64,000 nt of DNA, from assembly GCA_001281695.1 (NCBI GenBank), contig LJIE01000001.1:1936586-2000585 (forward strand), written 5' to 3'. Below are positions 60,761 through 64,000 of the stretch, one piece after another; the stretch's first letter is position 1; every line of letters starts with the position of its first letter. A program made the position numbers and the translations under genes. This DNA comes from a bacterium 336/3 (lineage in GTDB: Bacteria > Bacteroidota > Bacteroidia > Cytophagales > Thermonemataceae). The notes below the pieces were generated by a model. It had not been told where the DNA came from. It worked only from the letters and a program-made list of their open reading frames with translations, and did no database searches.

Positions 60761-61882
60761 TTGAAGTCTGATAGTTTAATTTGTACCAAAACACAAGAAG
60801 AGTATCCTCTTCATGAAGTACGCTGGCAGAGTAATGGTGGGCATTTGTTAGATATTCGTTTCAAACCCACACTCGATAAAAATCTGATTCGTCAAAGAGC
60901 AGCTAATCTTTGGCGTTATAGGGAAGCTTTGCCTATTTTTGATGATACTCATATCGTTAGCTTTGGAGAAGGAGCAACCCCACTCCAAAAAATCATGATA
61001 GACAATATTGGTGTGCATTTTAAGTTGGATTTTATGTTTCCAACAGGCTCTTACAAAGATAGGGGCAGTGCTGTAATGGTTAGCAAAATGAAAGAGTTGG
61101 GCATTACACATGCAGTACAAGACTCATCAGGCAATGCAGGAAGTTCTGTAGCCGCTTATTGTGCCAAAGCTGGTATTACTTGCGATATTTATGTTCCTAA
61201 AGGTGTTTCAGATGGAAAACTGGTACAAATGAAATGCTATGGAGCAAATGTAATAGTAGTAGATGGTACACGAGAAGATACTGCTGAGACAGCTTATCAA
61301 GCAGCTAAAAATAGCTATTATGCAAGCCATTGTTGGAATCCTTTCTTTTTTCAGGGTACAAAAACTTTTGCATTTGAAGTATGCGAACAATTGGGCTGGA
61401 AAGCCCCTGATACCCTTATTCTACCCGCAGGAAATGGGACATTGCTCATTGGAGCTTATATTGGATTCAAGGAACTTTTAAAAGCAGGCATTATTGAGAG
61501 TATGCCTAAAATTATAGGCGTACAAGCGACACATTGCTCTCCGTTATATGAAGCTTTTAATGAAGGTTTGACCTACATCCCCGAAATTATCACATTGCCT
61601 ACTTTAGCAGAAGGAATAGCCATTGCTCAACCTGTACGAGGCAAACAAATGCTTCAGTATGTAGAACTTACAGAAGGAGTTTTTATGTGTGTAAGTGAAG
61701 AGGAAATCAAAGATACTTTGATAATGATGGGTAAAATGGGCTATTTTATTGAGCCTACTTCGGCTGCTGTAGTAGCAGGTGTACGTAAATACATTCTTAC
61801 AGCCCCACCACATGAAAAAATAGTTTCTGTACTTACTGGTTCTGGACTAAAAGCTACAGAGAAAATACTCAAAATACTGTAA
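60761..61882 (+). CDS. thrC: Threonine synthase-like PLP-dependent enzyme
   Basis: A 373-residue fold-type II PLP enzyme. The Schiff-base lysine is Lys99 in FPTGSYKDRGSAVM; SSGNAGSSVAAYCA and the Gly-rich ILPAGNGTLLIGAY bind the cofactor phosphate. The N-terminal SLICTKTQEEYPLHEVRW is the threonine synthase leader. It would convert O-phosphohomoserine to threonine. The start is TTG: a TAA lies three codons upstream and no ATG follows until deep inside. It could be a related PLP enzyme, but the leader supports ThrC. Confidence 0.8.
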   Translation: MKSDSLICTKTQEEYPLHEVRWQSNGGHLLDIRFKPTLDKNLIRQRAANLWRYREALPIFDDTHIVSFGEGATPLQKIMIDNIGVHFKLDFMFPTGSYKDRGSAVMVSKMKELGITHAVQDSSGNAGSSVAAYCAKAGITCDIYVPKGVSDGKLVQMKCYGANVIVVDGTREDTAETAYQAAKNSYYASHCWNPFFFQGTKTFAFEVCEQLGWKAPDTLILPAGNGTLLIGAYIGFKELLKAGIIESMPKIIGVQATHCSPLYEAFNEGLTYIPEIITLPTLAEGIAIAQPVRGKQMLQYVELTEGVFMCVSEEEIKDTLIMMGKMGYFIEPTSAAVVAGVRKYILTAPPHEKIVSVLTGSGLKATEKILKIL

Positions 61883-61969
61883 AACTTACATGCCTATTGC
61901 ATCTTGTGTCTATTTTTTGTAATTTTAATTTATAAAATTTAACACTTGTTACAAAACACCATATCCTTT

Positions 61970-62883
61970 ATGAGAAATATACAACTATTGCTATTGCTAA
62001 CATTATTCTATGCACAAAACTTATTAGCTCAAGACATTCCTAAAGAACTTGTAGTTGCCATTGGACATACACAAATGGATAAAAAAGGTGCAGAAGTAGA
62101 TAAATTATTACAAGAGTATCTTGCAAAAAAATTAGCAATGCCTGTAAAAGTCTATTACCCAAAGAATATCTTTGAAATGTTAGATAAGATAGATAGCAGT
62201 AAAGTTCATGTAGTAGATATTAACCCTTTCGGATATGTAATGGCATCTTTAAATGGAAAAGTGGATGTGATAGCTATTAGAGGTGATAAAAACAAACAAG
62301 TAGAAACCTACAATAGTTGTATTTTGGTCAATTCCAAATCACCTATCAAAAAGATTGAAGATATTAAAAAATTAGGCTCTAAACTTGAAATGACATTTGT
62401 AAATGCTGCTTCTACCTCTGGGCATTTGGTACCAAGATTATACTTTAACTCTATTAATTTAGATGTCGAAACTGTATTTAAAGAAGTTAATTTTAAGAAA
62501 ACTCATGTTGGTGTAACAGATTATCTAAAAACAAACCCCAATGCAGTAGGAGCTTGTGCCTATAACTTCTTCCAAGACCAAATCGCTGAAGGGAAAATTA
62601 AAAAAGAAGATTTTCGTATTTTATGGAAATCTCCAAATATTCCTCATGGACCTGTGGCAGCTTTGAAAAACCTAAATCCTACTTTGAGAAACAAAATTCA
62701 AGAAGCATACTTGGCAATACCCACAGAAGCCCCTGAATTATGGAAAATTATGCTTGCAAACTGGTTGCAAAACCCGAAAATACTACTTATATCAAAGGTT
62801 CTGATGAAGCATTTAACTCTTTACGCAAAATCACCAACGAAGCGGACGATTTAATACTCATTTTAAATTTTTATAGAGAATAA
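61970..62883 (+). CDS. PhnD-like periplasmic phosphate/phosphonate-binding protein, frameshifted near the C-terminus
   Basis: The ATG at 61970 follows an in-frame TTG at 61946; the former begins the signal peptide (residues 1-21, ending QNLLAQ). The PhnD/transferrin-like domain is visible: GHTQMDKKGAEVDKLLQEYL, VHVVDINPFGYVMAS, VNAASTSGHLVPRLYF and GACAYNFFQDQI. At about 62773-62776 a -1 shift leads to a better C-terminus (NTTYIKGSDEAFNSLRKITN, stop at 62881-62883); without it the unshifted frame ends at 62854 in an unrelated tail. No permease or ATPase genes are adjacent, so it is an orphan binding protein. Confidence 0.72.
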
Positions 62884-62915
62884 CCTTTAAAATATTTTAT
62901 CTTCAAATGTTTAGA

Positions 62916-62955
62916 ATAAAAAAAGCCTTTCCTGTATCTAGGAAAGGCTTTTTAG
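62916..62955. terminator. Bidirectional terminator
   Basis: A stem of AAAAAGCCTTTCCT and AGGAAAGGCTTTTT with a 6-base loop lies between the PhnD-like and the convergent YjbR-like gene. It overlaps the last codons of the latter. Confidence 0.85.
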
Positions 62956-63297
62956 TTCATCTTGTAGTTTTTTAGTTAGACTTGCTACTACTAAATTATA
63001 GGAATCATCAATCCACTCTAAAACAAGCTTTTGAGGTTTTATACTTTCCACAAGAATTGTATTCCAATGTTTTTTATTCATATGGTATCCAGGGCGTACA
63101 CCATCATATTGTTCTCTGAGCTCAACAGCTTTTTCAGGCTCACATTTTAAATTAATAGAAAAAACTTCACGATCTAAGCCTGTTAGAGCAAACATTTTCC
63201 CCATTACTTTAAATACAAGTGTTACATTATCAAAAGGAAATTCTTCTGTAACACCTTTCTTTTTAATACAGTAATTTCTGAAATCTTCAATATCCAT
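62938..63297 (-). CDS. MmcQ/YjbR-family protein
   Basis: A 119-residue protein. Family marks are GVTEEFPFDNVTLVFKVMGK, FALTGLDREVFSINLKCEPE and VRPGYHMNKKHWNTILVES. The MmcQ/YjbR fold resembles DNA-binding modules with a double wing, but most members have no known role. It ends inside the shared terminator and starts 41 bp after the stop of the DUF4197 gene. Confidence 0.9.
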   Translation of the reverse strand: MDIEDFRNYCIKKKGVTEEFPFDNVTLVFKVMGKMFALTGLDREVFSINLKCEPEKAVELREQYDGVRPGYHMNKKHWNTILVESIKPQKLVLEWIDDSYNLVVASLTKKLQDELKSLS

Positions 63298-63338
63298 CTT
63301 TACAATGAGTATTTAATAACATTTATAATTTGGTATTC

Positions 63339-64000
63339 TTATCTTTTCTTATCCAACTCCCCAAATACTTTCTGTAAAAGAGCTGTAGTACGAGCTAAGG
63401 GTGTATTTCTGATTTTTTGCTCTTCTTGAGCAATACGCCAAAATAAACCATCTAATGCTTTTTGAGTAGTATATGCTCCCAAATCGCTGTTAATAGGTTG
63501 TCTTACATTTACAAGAGCTCCAGCAGGAGAATTAGCTAATTTATTGTAAGGGGTTGTAATAGCTTGCCATGCTTGTGTTGCACCTACTTTACTCAATGAA
63601 GCATTGATTTTAGGAGCATAAGCTTGGGTAAGCTTTTGTAAGGTTTTTTCTTTAAGGTAATTTGTTGCTGCATTTTCATTACCAAATAAAATATTTTTAG
63701 CATCTGTAATACTCATAGAAGTAATAGCATCTACAAAAATAGGTTTGGCTTCATTGGCAGCATCTTCGGCTGCTCTATTCATCTTCAGTACTGCTTCATC
63801 TACCAATTTCTGTCCTTGAGGAATATTTTTGACAATCAAATCTTGTACTTTTTGGGCTTCAGGTGGAAGCAATAATTTAATAGCCTGATTACCAAAGTAT
63901 CCATCCATTTTGATAAGCTCATTTACGCCATTGCCAATCCCTTGATTGAGAGCTTCTTTTAGTCCACTGGCTATATCTGCCTCAGTAAGAGGTTGGCCCG
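63339..64000 (-). CDS. DUF4197 protein, 5' end outside window
   Basis: At least 220 residues; the frame is open to the last base of the window, so the internal ATG at 63908 is not the start. The last bases encode GQPLTEADIASGLKEALNQG, a typical DUF4197 beginning after the signal region. NAATNYLKEKTLQKLTQAYA and QPINSDLGAYTTQKALDGLF are further family marks. Such proteins are usually exported (the signal peptide would lie outside the window). The function is unknown. Confidence 0.85.
   Translation of the reverse strand, partial: GQPLTEADIASGLKEALNQGIGNGVNELIKMDGYFGNQAIKLLLPPEAQKVQDLIVKNIPQGQKLVDEAVLKMNRAAEDAANEAKPIFVDAITSMSITDAKNILFGNENAATNYLKEKTLQKLTQAYAPKINASLSKVGATQAWQAITTPYNKLANSPAGALVNVRQPINSDLGAYTTQKALDGLFWRIAQEEQKIRNTPLARTTALLQKVFGELDKKR

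Overview
This window comes from a low-GC member of the Bacteroidota, most likely a gliding Cytophagales-type bacterium. The main evidence is a complete sprA gene (2,441 codons, the type IX secretion/gliding translocon). Supporting evidence is the set of Bacteroidota families present (DUF2452, DUF1684, DUF4197, YwqK-type MORN proteins), a few TAnnTTTG-like promoter elements and the lack of clear Shine-Dalgarno sequences. No rRNA, tRNA or CRISPR array was seen. I could not run database searches, so family names rest on motifs I recognise.

Layout. 1-9.5 kb: housekeeping ychF, a thioredoxin, a pentameric ligand-gated ion channel homologue coupled to a secreted protein, an S41 protease, a WGR/beta-propeller protein, a GNAT acetyltransferase and a second propeller protein. 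9.6-19.3 kb (minus strand): sprA followed within a few bases by a CxxCxxH (AhpD-like) protein and an alpha/beta hydrolase, then a MORN protein. 19.6-26 kb: a dense block of small unassigned genes, including a DUF1877-like protein, an LRR protein and a SMI1/KNR4 (SUKH) protein. It looks like an orphan immunity-gene array and contains one start-less gene remnant. 26-36.5 kb: a lipoprotein, DUF1684, DUF2339, dnaG, an AAC(3)-I-like acetyltransferase, an EamA exporter and kup. 36.6-46.8 kb: a soluble four-PAS histidine kinase, proS, membrane proteins, an unusual fusion of a degenerate alpha/beta hydrolase with a rifampicin-phosphotransferase/PEP-synthase-like enzyme, DUF2237 and a macro-domain protein.

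46.9-56.0 kb is a defence island and the most interesting part. A single-chain Eco57I-like restriction-modification protein is interrupted in frame by a DUF559 (Vsr-like PD-(D/E)XK) nuclease domain and by several palindrome-rich repeat copies. The same repeat forms an approximately 1-kb tandem array of about 105-bp units directly downstream. After the array come an McrB-like AAA ATPase and a DUF2357 (McrC-like) nuclease. The nuclease reading frame is split at an A8 run that contains the classical -1 slippery heptamer A AAA AAC. I propose that the DUF559 domain and its flanking palindromes are a mobile cassette that inserts in frame. This is inference, but it can be tested.

56-64 kb: a lipoprotein, an AraC regulator, DUF983, guaA, DUF1963, a threonine synthase, a PhnD-like binding protein whose C-terminus is frameshifted, a YjbR/MmcQ protein and a DUF4197 protein that runs off the window. 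Most convergent gene pairs are separated by clear bidirectional hairpin terminators.
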